A DNA stretch of 64,000 nt, from contig NC_044019.1 in NCBI RefSeq assembly GCF_900496995.4, positions 1,860,001-1,924,000 on the forward strand, written 5' to 3'. The position numbers and the translations under genes are program-made. Of this stretch, positions 30,196-41,499 are shown piece by piece. The DNA is from Aquila chrysaetos chrysaetos (lineage: Eukaryota; Chordata; Aves; Accipitriformes; Accipitridae). Every line of letters begins with the position of its first letter. The stretch's first letter is position 1. Below the pieces are notes generated by a model. It made no database searches. It saw only the letters and a program-made list of their open reading frames with translations, and was not told the origin of the DNA.

Positions 30196-33124
30196 TACTT
30201 TGCTAATGCCAAGAGCCGAAGGGGAAGCGCTGCTGCAGAGCTGGGATGCCGGGACACGCCAGGGACCAGTTTTCTCTCTCGCAGGTGATGCCCGAGGCGG
30301 CCCAAGCGGAGGCGAGAGCTGGGCTGCTGAAAGCGAGAGTCCGGTGCTTGTCGCCGGCACCCCGCTCCCGGCAGCGCTGCCGGCAATCCCGAGGCCCTGT
30401 GCCGGCCAAACCGGCTCCGCAGCTCAGCCTGGGGCTGCCCCGATGCGAGGAGGGTGGCACGCTAAGCCCGACCCAGAGCTTTACTGCTGCCTGGATTTAC
30501 AAACCCCGGGCGATTTTTACCCAGAGGTGAGTTGGCAGCTGTTGACTCGGTGCTGTAAAGGTGTCTCGTCTGACAGAAGGTTTCACAGGACGGTGGGGTG
30601 GGTCTGTCCCCACACCGTTGGCTCTTAAGGAGTTGCTTTGAGTAACGCACACCGCCGCTGACATGAGCACAGCGGAGTTTGCAGCGTGCGGGTGAAGATC
30701 AGAGCCCTCGAAGGACAGAGCCAAGCACCGTGGAGACTTTTTGCAGCCTTTTTACCTTCGCAAGAATTAGTCCGGTTTTGCAAGGAAGTGCCAAGTTTTG
30801 TGGGTCTGTGCCCGACAGCGAGGAGATGCTGCGGGCCAGCTCCTTGCATGCCTCAGGAATGCTCCCGCTGCGCCCGCAGAGCTGCTGCGGGTCTGCAGCG
30901 CCTGGTGCTTGCATGGCTCTGGCAGAAGGAATGTGCCGAAGCCCCACGGGAGCCGCGACTGGCCCAGCAGGTTGGGGCTGGGGCTGGAGAGGCAGCACCG
31001 TGGCTGGCAAATGCTTCCAGGGGGAACATGTCCCAAATACCACCAGCCCCAACATTCTATTTCTGCGTTTTCTGAAAGAGACGTTTTGTGTAAGAAAAAT
31101 ATGGTGTTTTTTTCAGAGAAATGCTTTGTTTCTGGCTGTTGAAGAGCCCACCTGGGGAGTACAGGACAGCCCAGGAGCCAAGGGGCAGCTCCAATTTCAG
31201 GCCAGATCGAAAGCTACATTCAACCCCAAGCGCTAATTCCTTCTTTCCAGCTACTCAGGTCAATCAGCACCGTGCCCTCGCATTCCCACTCCCGAGGAGC
31301 CGCTGCCCGTTGCCGACCCAGCACCCTGTGAGACGTACCTGGAGGAGGCTCGGGCTCCTTCCCCGCTCACCGGGGGCCGCGAGGTGGGAAGTCCCCAGCT
31401 TGGGGCATGGCCGGGGATGTGATGGCACTCGGGCGGTCAGGGTCCCCTCGTCCGGGGAGGGCTGCGTGGCGCGGCGAGGCGTCCAGTGACTGCAAGGAAG
31501 GAACAGAGCCTGGGGCGCTGCCCGGAGCCCACAGGGATCCCTGGCCGGGGATACCCCGCAGCAAGTCCCGAACCCACCGTTACGCTCTCACGCTGCTGAC
31601 CTGGGGACGCACCGAGAAGCGTGGCTGAGCCAAGCGGGGCCAAGCTGGGGTCCCCGTGCCAGCGCGCGCCAAGTGCCAGGGCAGTGCCTCTGCCTGCACC
31701 CGCGCACCTTCTTCGCTCACCGCCCCATCTGAAACCAGGAGATCCTCCTCCCCAGCAAACCCGCGGCAGCGAGCCAGGGTGGGGAGCAATCGCAGCGCTC
31801 CCGCCCGGCCCTTCGCTTTGAAATCGGAAGAGAGGAGCTGCTGCTTTCCCGTCCTCAGCCGAAAGCTGGTGCCGAAGGCTGGAGCCTGGAGCCCTTGCAT
31901 GACCCCAGGGCCGGTGCTGCTCACCACCCTGCCAATTCGCCCATGGCCCCGTCCCCGGCGCCCTGCCGGCAATGCTACCCACCTGCCCGGCACTCACGTG
32001 CCTGGCTCAGTCCAGTGCCAACTCCAGCCCTGGAGCCATGGCAGGGCGGGATGGGGATGTGAGCTCCGTGCTGAGACCCGTGCCGGGGTGCGGTGTGCGG
32101 TGCCGTAGGAGCCCCGTAGCCTGGCCGGCGCTGGCCGGCAGCCAGGCAGAGCAGGGGCGATGCTCCAGGTGTGCTCGGCTCTGCCTGCAGCTCCGGTTTG
32201 CCTCCCGTGAAACCCCGCACCCTCGCCAGCCCCTGGCATGCCAGCCCGCTGCGTCACCACCGGGTCCTGCCCCACGTGGGTGCAGGGCGTTGGGCCCGAA
32301 AGCACCCAACTTCTGGGGTGCAAATGCAGCAGAGCGGGGCTGTGTACTTTCTCCGGGGGGGCTCAGCCTCTTTCGGTCCCTGGGGAGGGCAGTGGGACAG
32401 AGGAGCAGAGCCCGGGGTGGCCATTCCTGCTGCTCGGGGTGCCACGCCGTGCCAGCCCCCTGCATCACCCCCCCGGGGTGCGCAGCCTGTGGAGTCCCGA
32501 CGTGGCACTGTGCGATGTCGGGGTCCCCACCTTCGGCCACCGCAGGCACAGCAGCCCCAGCTGTAACACATCTCCCACCTGCACCCCATTAGCACCACGG
32601 GGTCCGTCCCCCCACAACCTGCAGGTCCCCAGCAACCCCGTGACACCCCGCGCCTCTGCCCCGGCGCGCTGGAGGTACCTGCCCAGCCAGTAAAGGGCCA
32701 GAGGAAGGTGGCCGGATCCGGGCAGCTTTCAGGGTAGGGAAGCTCTTTCCCAGCTGTGCTGTCTGCAGCCCTCCTCCGCGCCCAGGTTTTGTCTGCAGCG
32801 TGTGTGTGGGGAGGGGAAGGGTAGTTTGTTCTGTTCCCAGTCACTGGGTGAGTCTGGGAAACAGCTCCTGTAGAGGTTCTTGTCTGCGCACATGCACACA
32901 CACGCTTGGGTTGAACAACAAAGGCGGGTCAAATTCTGCAGTGAGATCAACAGAGCTGGATTCCTCTGCAGGCAACACCAGCGGCTCCTGCCAGGTGATG
33001 CTCCGTCCCCTGAAAGGGTGGCTCTGGGCACTGCAAACCTGGCAGCAAACCCCGGGCAAGACCAGGGTTGGCCAGGGACTGGCACCGGGCTCACACCATC
33101 CCCCCAGCTATGGGTCAGCCAGCA

Positions 33125-33235
33125 ACTGTTGCTAAGAATCACAAATTATGCAATTATAACCCACTTTTTAAATAGTTTTGCCTTAGTAATAGTTTTGCAA
33201 CAGCTCATCGGTATCTCCAACCTACAGCGACCTGC
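33125..33235. promoter_or_regulatory. Conserved-looking AT-rich element
   Basis: AAATTATGCAATTATAACC and two TAGTTTTGC(C/A) copies (33174 and 33191) in a GC-rich setting. The paired cores and compositional break suggest a regulatory element in the GJB3-GJB5 interval. Confidence 0.25.
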
Positions 33236-33239
33236 AACC

Positions 33240-36090
33240 ACCGCCCTGCCGACGCCGGGGCGTCCCGGATGAGACCTTTCCCAAAGAATGGCACAGACTG
33301 GGTGCCAGAGCACGGTAGCGATGTCCCCACGCAGTGGGACCCTGCCCTGCCTGCTGCCTTCACTCCTGTCCTCGTGGGACCTGGGATGTGTCCCTAAGGG
33401 GACCGTCCCTCTCCCCAGAGCACCGGTGGCATCCCGGGAGGCTGAGTCAGCCCTTCCCTGCCCGGTCAGCCGGGTGTCCCGCTCAGCCTCCCCCCACAGA
33501 GCAACCCCATTTCATGCCTCTGCAGACGTGGCCCGGGCAGGAATGTGTTTCCGCTCGCTCGCGGTTTACCCGGCCTCTCGGCTGCCCGGAGGCTTTCCCG
33601 GCATCGCTCCAGCACGCCCCAGGGCCAAGCACACCGAAGCGTTTTCCCATGCGGCACCTCGCCGGAGCCAGCCCTCCCATGGGGACACACTTGAAGAGCC
33701 CCGCCGGGTGCTCGATGCTCCGAGAGGTTCGCTCCCAGCACTTGTGGCAGACAAGGAGCCGCTCACCCAGCAGCTTTTTGGCTCCAGGAGGTCAAATAAT
33801 AAAGTGTGTGGGGGCTTGCCAGGCTGGGGACACAGCGGGGAGAGGCCACGGGAATGGGAGCCTAAGGGACCCAAAGCAAACCCTCGTGGGAGCCTGGGGG
33901 TGCAGAGCGGGGCGAGCTTGGAGGAGGGGGCAGACACGGGCACCCTCATCCCAGACAAGAGCGAAGCGAGGGCTCCGGAGCAGCCAGGAGCCTCCCCTCA
34001 CCCAGGAGCTGCCTTTGCACGGTCCTATCAGCAGGATCAAGAATTTCAGCTATGTTGTAGAGAGCCGGCGTGGCAGGAGCTCCGGCAGGAATCTGGGGGC
34101 TGTGGCCTTCGAGATGAAAAACCCAGGAGAGAGGGAAGACCGCGAGGAGCACTGGCAGGTCTGATTTCTTGCAAAAGGCAGCAGCTCCCTGCCCCATGGT
34201 GAAACCCTGTAAGGGCCAGGTGAAGAGCGGGGCCAGATCCCCCCAGCAGCCTCTCGCCTGAAATTTTGGAATTTCAGGAGAGGCCATGCAGCCACGGCGA
34301 GAAAGTTCAGGTGCCTTTCGGCACGGGCAGAAGATTTTCCCTAAGGCAGTTGGGTGGGGAATGGAAACACCCCGTGTTTTGCAGTGTCCTCCATAAAGGA
34401 AAAACCCGAGCAGCGGAGCAGGCGGCTGCCAAACCAGCAGGATCAGACCTCAAAGTCTCTTTAAAAGGGTCTTAAATGGGCCATCGCAGGAGGCAGCACT
34501 CGGCCGCCTGCCGGGGCTGGGACTCAGCCCTGCTTTTTTATCTCCAGCTCCCTGCCTGCCAACAGCATCCCGGCCATCCCGGCTGTCCCGGTCCGGGGCC
34601 ATGTCCCCGGGGACGAGACCTCCCCTGCAAGCGCTGGGGCACGGGAGTCACGGGAGCCTGGGAGCCGGCAGTTGGGGCAGCCGCTCGCTCCAGCACGCTG
34701 GACGTACATCAGAGAGTTTCTCTTCAATTCCCAGCAAACAGGCGAGTTTCGGGCAGGGAAGAAACAAGGCCCCGACCTGTGCCATGGCGCACGTGAGACC
34801 CTCCACATCCCCGGCCGGGCTGGAGTTAGCGATGGGTTTGTTTTAAGTTCCCTCTCCCCCACATTCAGGGGGTCTTCTGGGCACCCCACAAGCAAATACA
34901 ATTCCCTGTATGATGATGCAAAGTCTGGGAAATATTCGTCTTTTATTATGACATCCCCCGGTTTATTTGCTTTCCCACTGACACCGGTCCTGTCTCTTAA
35001 CCCAGCACTCCGCTCCCCAGGAGGCAGGTCCCCCCCCAATTTCTGCAGCACCAACTGGGGCAACCTCAGCTCCCCTTGGTGCAGAGCACAGAAGCACATC
35101 AGAAAGTACAAGACAAACGTTCCCATTTGCCCAGCCAGCCGCCGCTGATCCCAAGCCCGGATGGTGCAAGACACTCAGAGCTTTGCGGAGCGGCTGCAAT
35201 GCTCGCTCCGGGCGAGATAAAGCAGCACAACAACAAACGACAACTGGATCGTCAGGTCTCTCGCAACGGGCAGCAGCTCTGGCTGCCACTTTGATGTGCA
35301 GAAGTGGGGCAGGTGGGCAGGGTGGTTGCTCTGGGTCTCATCTTTGCCGCGATTAGCGCTTGCAGCTGGGGAACACCTCAGGGTTTTGCTAATCGAGGAC
35401 AGCCTTGATCAAGAGCGGCCAACCTTGCTTGAAAACAAACAGCCCAGCCCTAGCTCTTTAAATCAGAGGTGATGGCTTGCACACAAAGAACAGCTTGTAT
35501 CCTCTGACGTTAAAGGCTTCAGTAAAGTAAATTTTCAGGTGGATAATCCAGCAAGCACAGCAACGAGAGCGGACAGAAGGAAGGCAGAGATCAGCGCAGC
35601 TTCACTTAAAAAGAGATGGAAGAAATCCACCTGTATTTCACCGCCTGCCTCTCTTACCCCAAAGGTCTCCAAACTCACCGGTGTCAGCGCAAGATGCTGC
35701 CGTGTGCCCAGAGGGTCCCGGGCTGGTGGCAGGGATCCCCCCAGGGCTCCTCCACCATCCCCACCCTCGTGGGACGGCCGGTCCGGTCCCTGCCCTCCCG
35801 GCCTGCCCTCGGCATCCCTCTGGCCATAGCAGTCCCTCTGCCTCCCCCTCCAGCGCACCCAGGCCGGTCCCTTTCCCCAGGGTGGGCCGTGGGAAGGAGC
35901 TCAGCTTTGCCCACTGAGGGTCTCAGGTGGGAGCTGGTTCATTGGGTCAGGCGTTGCTGCGAAGTGGCAGTAACTGCAATGACCTGACACGGAGAACGGC
36001 CCCGGTCCGAAAAGACACGGCAACGGCATCCTCGCCCCGTGCCGCTTCCTTTGCAGCAGAGCCACCGAGCGCGGGGGCTATTGGTGCTCA
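33240..36090. other. Intergenic region between GJB3 and GJB5, middle part
   Basis: No gene is seen. AT-richer stretches at 34830-34990 and 35380-35560 are possible regulatory segments. The latter has GCTAATCGAGG, CTTTAAATCAGAGG and GAAAACAAACAG. The rest is not informative. Confidence 0.4.
35380..35560. promoter_or_regulatory. Conserved-looking element between the beta connexins
   Basis: It contains TTTTGCTAATCG, TTGATCAAGAG (TCF/LEF-like), CTTTAAATCAGAGG and AAACAAACAGCCC (FOX-like), with lower GC than its flanks. Lying between two epidermal connexins, it could be a shared epithelial enhancer; this is inference only. Confidence 0.25.
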
Positions 36091-36094
36091 TGGA

Positions 36095-36340
36095 AAAAGT
36101 AATAATCACACCCTCTAAATAAAGCGAAACCAGTAACAGATCGAGCTGCATGTTCAATGTTAATGTTACTTATGAGTGCATTTGCCATGAAATTATTGTT
36201 AATTATTCATCCCGGCTAATGCTCAGTTACCGTTGATGGCCTTAGAAATTGCAGTGCTGCCTGAGTCACGGCAGAACGCGACATATTACAGCAATAAACA
36301 AGATCATATTCTGCCATTTAATGTTATTGTTTAATCAATG
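36095..36340. promoter_or_regulatory. Strong conserved non-coding element candidate
   Basis: About 245 bases of AT-rich sequence packed with TAAT/ATTA cores (AAAGTAATAATCAC, AATTATTGTTAATTATTCAT, GGCTAATGCTCAG, TTATTGTTTAATCAATGG), two AATGTTA(A)TG copies and a TGAGTCACG AP-1 site. No frame is sensible. It has the texture of deeply conserved developmental enhancers and lies about 1 kb beyond the GJB5 3' end. Confidence 0.4.
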
Positions 36341-37244
36341 GTTGGGGTGTTTTTCCTCTCCTTTATTCAGTTGTTTTGCTTGGGTGTTTTTCTCTGGCTG
36401 GGCAGGAAGAGCTGGCAGCCCACAGCGGGCTCTGCCTGCCCGGCCGGATCCTCACCCCCGTGCTTCGCCAAGGTGGCTGCTGCATCAAGCACATGCTCTT
36501 GTCCCCACTCAGCTAATGACTGTTATTAATGACGATCACATCAGTCTGAAATGGCCATGACACTTGCGGTGCAGCTTACGTAGGGTGAGGGATAGGGAGA
36601 GGGGTTCCCTGGGGGGGCTCAAGGGTGCCCGTCCTGGCTGGCCCCTCTCCCCTGCCACCTCCGAGCTGGTTTGAAAATTTGTGACATTTTTAAATTGCTC
36701 CAGCCTGTCCCTGGCAGCCCATGGCTGCAAAGAGCTCTGCCACCTCTGTGTCCCCGGGGACATTCACACCTCTGGGTGTGCCTGCCTGTGCCCAGTAGCC
36801 CATCTTAAATCAAGAATTTATTTTTTTAAAGCCTGGGATTACAGGGAGAGAATTAAGCTGTCCTCCTTCCTCGCCTGCATCCAGTGCCTGGTGAATGCAG
36901 CAAGAGTTTTGCCGTTGACTTGCTGGGTGCAAGGACAAGCCCTTCTCCAGGCAGCACAGACCTCATAACATCCCGTGCATCCCAAAAACTACCCGCCGAG
37001 CCGCGGCACTCCCCCTCTCTGGCCAAAGCCATCACTCATGCCCAGCTCCAGGGACTTCTCCAATTTTCAGTGGCTTTTCTCCAGCAGACCCGAGCCGGCA
37101 GCCAGCTGTTTGTCACCGCGGCTGGTCCAAACCCAGCCCGGAGCTGCCCGTGGGAGCGATGCCTTTCCAGGGGTGAAGCAGCCCTTGCTCCCCGCTTGGC
37201 AGTATTGTGCCCAAGGAGCAGGAGAACAACCAATTTGGCCATCA
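36341..37244. other. Region downstream of GJB5
   Basis: A small TAAT-rich pocket (about 36508-36545, GACTGTTATTAATGACGATC) is the only notable item. Otherwise it is plain intergenic DNA beyond the GJB5 poly(A) site. Confidence 0.4.
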
Positions 37245-37263
37245 TTTCTGAGGGACAGAAATT

Positions 37264-37269
37264 TTTATT
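37264..37269 (-). terminator. GJB5: Poly(A) signal of GJB5
   Basis: AATAAA on the - strand, followed within 40 bases by TTGGTTGTTCTCC, a good downstream element. It lies about 340 bases after the preferred stop but before the stop of the uninterrupted frame (37036), which supports the shorter protein. Confidence 0.6.
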
Positions 37270-37536
37270 CATGGCAAGGATACCCTCAGGACCAGCTAAG
37301 CCAGACTGGCTGGGACAGGCTCGACCTCCGGGCACCACTGGCAGTTCACAGCCGCCACGGAGCTGCTTGTCCCTGTCGGCTCTCGGGGACCGCACGTGTC
37401 CTACAGCACCCGGGTTTACCCCAAATTCAGCAGAATGATGTAACGTGCCTTCCCCAGGACGGGACAGGCAGAGAGCCTTTGAGCAGAGCCCGACTCCGAG
37501 GTGCTGCCACCCCCAGGGCTCCTGCACCGGGGGGAT

Positions 37537-37565
37537 GGAGGAGGAAGAGGAGGAGGAGGAGGAAG
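37537..37565 (+). repeat. (GGA)n purine tract
   Basis: A short, slightly interrupted GGA/GAA microsatellite in the GJB5 3'UTR. Confidence 0.8.
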
Positions 37566-37607
37566 GTGCAGGGCAGGTGAGCGGCTCCTGCTTTCCCCCA
37601 GGCAGCT

Positions 37608-38436
37608 CTAGGGAAGAGCCTCCTCCTCGGACAGCGTGCCGGGGCTGGAGGCCGTGGCGGGGATGGAGACCGTGGGAGGTTTGTAGTCCACCCCGTGGAA
37701 AACCTGCCCCGCCATGCCCACGGGCTCGGTGTGGGGAGAGCGCGCAGTCCTGGCCGTGCTGATGGCTGTCCCCGCTGCCGGCCAGGAGGCACTCGCGGCA
37801 CCGCTTGCCGATCAGGTAGGCGGCCTCGACGAGGCTCAGCATGACACAGACGCAGGCAGTGACCACCATGAAGAGGGTGAAGATGTTCTTCTCGGTGGGC
37901 CGGGAGATGAAGCAGTCCACCGTGTTGGGGCAGGGAGGCAGCTCACACTTCACCAGCCGGGGCAGGGTGTAGTTCCTGTACAAGTGGTAGAAGATGTAGA
38001 GGAAGACCACGTCCACGCCAGCCTTGAAGATGAGGCTGAGCAGGTAGGTCCACCACAGCCCCCCCCGCTTCTTGCCGGGGTTGGGGTAGATGCAGCGGCC
38101 GTCATCCCCGCCGGCGGCACGGTGCCTCTGCTCCTTGGCCTCCCGGTAGGCCACGTGCATGATGACCAGGAGGGACGGACAGGTCACCAGGATGAGCTGC
38201 AGGGCCCAGAGGCGAATGTGGGAGACGGGGAAGAAGTGGTCGTAGCAGACGTTGGTGCAGCCCGGCTGCCGCGTGTTGCAGTCAAAGTCCTTGTGGTCGT
38301 CGCTCCAGACCCGCTCGGCCGCCACCACGTAGACCAGCAGGCGGAAGATGAAGACCACGGAGAGCCAGATGCGGCCGAAGGCTGTGGAGTACTTGTTGAC
38401 CCCACTGAGGAGCCCTTCGAACACCCCCCAGTTCAT
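37608..38436 (-). CDS. GJB5: GJB5-like connexin (Cx31.1), tail frame disrupted
   Basis: A beta connexin beginning [20 protein letters not shown] and carrying [20 protein letters not shown], closest to mammalian GJB5 ([12 protein letters not shown]) rather than GJB4. Loop 1 cysteines are 53, 60, 64; loop 2 cysteines 164, 169, 175 (C-X4-C-X5-C). Four membrane segments are clear and KRCREC follows the last. From about residue 232 the frame appears shifted by one: read straight on it runs to 466 residues and stops at 37036, past the gene's own poly(A) signal. The adjacent frame gives a tail with [20 protein letters not shown] and ends SEEEALP at 37608, about 275 residues in all, against 273 in human GJB5. 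A GGGG run at 37733-37736 (+ strand) is the likely site. Sequencing error, polymorphism or a true lesion are all possible. The single coding exon is preceded on the - strand by acceptor CTCCTCCCAG, exon start 38460. Confidence 0.82.
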
Positions 38437-38460
38437 GGTCCCCCGATCCTGTTAGCTGGC

Positions 38461-40140
38461 CTGGGAGGAGAGAGAAGGCACAGTGACACCAAAGCAGCAG
38501 CGAGAGGTCCCCGTCGGAGCACCCGTGTGCCCCAAAGCACCGAGCCGCGCTCCTGCCCGGGTGGCCTTGGGCACCGTCTCTGACCTTTGCTCGCGTGCGG
38601 GGACACGCACCCCAGCACAGACCTGGTCCGGGCGACGCGTCTTCGCAGACCACCGTCCCCCTCTGCGGGGGGGGTCACAGGGACCCGGCAAAGCGTGCCA
38701 GTGCTGCCACGGCAAAAGCATCCTTCGACCACCACCCGCTACCGTCCACGGCTCAGCCCTCTGCCATCCCGCCCCATCTCTCGCCTCGTTGCCCAGGTAT
38801 TTGTTTTTAATTTTCCTTACGTTGCCAGGCCTGGCCCAGGCAGAAAACAAACAGGAGCAGCCGGGGCATGACTCACCCGGCAGCTCCGTCCTCTCCCAGC
38901 GCTGGAATCTGCCGTCGCCTCCGCTCTCCCACCCGGGCAGCGTGGGAGAAGCCCTGCGCCGACCGCGCCGTGCCCGTGCGCCGGAGGGAGGCCGTGCCGG
39001 GCACAGCACGGCGTGGCGAGTGGACACCAGTAAGCTGAGGCTGCAGGGCGAGCTGGGGGGGGCTGCACGGCCCCAGGCAATGCCGAGGTGCTGACCCAGG
39101 GCTGGGCGGCCACCACAACCGCTTGTCATCCGCTGATCTCAGCCCGTACCAGCCCCGGGACCCTGAGCAGCTGATTTCAACCCGGATTGCATCGTGCCGG
39201 ATAAACGCACCCCACGCGGCATGGGGCCGCAGCCGAGCAGGACTCCCGGGGCTGCGTTTGGCACCGACTCTCCTTAAACATTTTACCTATCAGTAAAATA
39301 ACAAGATTCCCCCCCCGCTGGCAGAGCTCTCGGGGGTGAATGCATCCCGCTGCTCTGCACAGCCTGGCCCGTGCAACACGCTTGCTTGCAGGACCAGGGT
39401 GGCCACACACATTCCCTGGGGAACATACTTCCCACGGGAGCCGGCAGCTCCCGTCTCACCCGGTTGATCCCCAGGGACGCGCTCGCAAACCCCAGATTTC
39501 TCCTTCCCCGTGCACACTTCCAGCAGCAGCCCAGAATGCGCCCGTCACCCCGGTGTCAGGTCGGGCTCTGCGACATGCACCCTGCAGCAGATGCACCTTC
39601 CCCAGCCTCAGCACCATCTTACCAAGGGCCGGGGGCTGCAGAAGAGGAGTATTTTCATGCCGCTTACCTGCAGGGCGTCCCTCTGCCGAGGCCGGCGCTG
39701 GTGCCGGTCGGTGCTTGCCCACGGCAGGAACGCATCGCCCGGTGTGAGAGGTGCCGGCGCCACGTGAGTCATCCCTGGGAGCGAGGAGGAGATTCCCAGG
39801 GGGAAGGAATGGGGTTCAAGGCAGATCCCCACATGTCCCGTAGGCTGCCAGATTACCTTGGGGCGAAGGGCTGCCCCGCAGCGCGTGGGGGCCCAATCCT
39901 GCTGCCGTGCAGGGAAGGGCTGCATTGGCTGCCCGACGGTGGGCAAGGGCGGGTGCTTGGGGACATCTGCCCTCAGCTGCTGCAGGGATGCCAGGGTGCC
40001 CGGCACAGTCTGGGATCCCTTCACTCCCTCCCTGCGCCCATCTTCCCTTGCTCGGCGTTGCAGGGGTGACGTGGCCGAAGCCCTGGGAACCCCTGCCCGA
40101 GGCACCGAGAGCCGCTCAGCCGAACACCTCCCTTTATAAT
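38461..40140 (-). promoter_or_regulatory. GJB5: Candidate GJB5 5' intron, untranslated exon and promoter
   Basis: Two - strand donors could end the untranslated exon: CTGCAG|GTAAGC with last exon base 39668, and CCGG|GTGAGT with last exon base 38877. A TATAAAG box on the - strand (40132-40138) would place a start near 40105, serving the first donor. Choice between them is not possible from sequence. CpG content is moderate around 38880-39070. Confidence 0.3.
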
Positions 40141-41495
40141 CCCTTTTTACTCAAAACTTTGCACCATGGCAATAACTTAAAAAGAGCCTTTATCCCTCCC
40201 CACCTTCCGACGAGTGGGCGACAGTTGATTCTTTCACTGGGAATTAATTAACCACTTTTCCTGTGCTCCCCTCACCTGCAAGCTGGCGCAAGTCTCTTCC
40301 CCATCACCCCCTCCCCCTTGCCAGAGCCCGGGAGCCCTCCCAGGATGAGCCCCCCCAGCTCAGAGAGCCCCTGTGCGAGGCCTGACCGCTGGCTCGCAGC
40401 TCCGGGGTGCAGCAGGGAGCACGGAGCGGGGCGCAGGGGTGAGGGTCGGCTGGGTGGGAGTTAGTTCAAGGAGTGGGTGCTGCTGCGCGGGGTGCAAGAG
40501 CTGAGGTACGGCTGGAGTCATTTGAGGAGCAAACACACGTTTCATTTGCAATTCTGCTGGGTTTTAGAAAAAAAGGTAGAGAAACAAATCTAAACAGCTG
40601 TAAAGTAAATTACCACTGTTTGCAGATGGCTCCAGGGAAGAGTTCTGCAGTTTGAAATCAAACAAGCCCATTTTTATTTTTTTTTTAACATGCCTGTGCG
40701 GTGGCTGTGCTGGGAAAGGGGTTCCTGGGGGCTGCATCCCCCCGCGGGCAGGCAGGGAGGGCACGGAGCAGCACCCATCCTGCCAGCACCCAGCGGTTGG
40801 CAGGGGGACATTGTGCCCCGGGCCCCCCCAGGCTTGTGGATGTCTGTGGCTTGCAGCTTTCTGGGTTAAAATCCCCTCTTTTGGGGAGCTGCCAGATGTG
40901 ATAGGCAGTTTCTGCTGGTGTTGGGCTCCAGGCAGAGCACACCTCCACCCCTCTACAGCACTTGATGGCCCTCCCGGGAGCGTGGGCACGGCCGCCGTGC
41001 CCCCCCCTCGCCCCCCTGCCTTGCTTTGATGGCAGGAGGAGAAGGTGAGTGGCCGCACAGCTTCCCTCTGCATCCCGCCAGGTGGGACTGTCCGGCTGAG
41101 CCGGAGCAGAGCTCAGCCCCATCTGCCTGGCAAATACCTGGTGGAGGCACAAAAAAAAAAAAAAATAGGGTGAGAGAAAACCACAGAGTGAGGTGAAGCA
41201 AGAGGCAGGAGCTGCTCTGCTGCTGTCTTTCCCTCCCAAGCAGCAGACAGGGCTGACACCAGCCAGCGAGAGCCACAGCGTATGGTGGTGCATCCTCTGC
41301 CCTTGGGCTGGCAGACACCGAGCTCCCGCAGCCAGAGCTGCTGTCCCGCTGCTTAAATTTCCTGGAGATTTCAGTTTCCCAGAGGCAGAAGGGGGGGGGT
41401 GCCAAAGGCTGCACCCTCCGCCAGCCAAAACCAGCCAGCCCGCATGAGTCCGCGGTGCTGGGGACGCGGAGGTGTATTAATGGCATCACTTTATC
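40141..41495. other. Intergenic DNA, nothing recognised
   Basis: No gene or mobile element is recognised. Simple runs include a T tract at about 40676-40687 and an A tract at about 41150-41165. Confidence 0.45.
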
Positions 41496-41499
41496 TTCC

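Larger units (their letters stand above)
29346..33120. other. Intergenic region between GJB3 and GJB5, proximal part
   Basis: It should contain the GJB3 untranslated exon 1 and promoter, but several - strand donors (for example CCAG|GTACGT with GT near 31339) are equally plausible, so I do not choose one. No GJB4-like or other reading frame is recognised. It has two fragments resembling ancient SINE/LINE tails (separate entries). Confidence 0.4.
37245..37607 (-). other. GJB5: GJB5 3'UTR
   Basis: It lies between the preferred stop at 37608-37610 and the poly(A) signal at 37264. A (GGA)n purine tract (37537-37565, + strand sense) lies inside. In the unshifted reading frame this region would be translated, including a serine run from the GGA tract. 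Confidence 0.5.

Noticed and set aside
37036-38436. 466-residue version of the GJB5-like protein
   Set aside because: Its last ~230 residues are low-complexity, unlike any connexin tail, and the frame crosses the gene's own poly(A) signal.
37714-38583. 289-codon + strand frame opposite GJB5, and similar ones opposite GJB3 (28284-29081, 29097-30152)
   Set aside because: All are shadows of the connexin coding strand; the shared [11 protein letters not shown]-like words come from shared connexin codons, not from a protein family.
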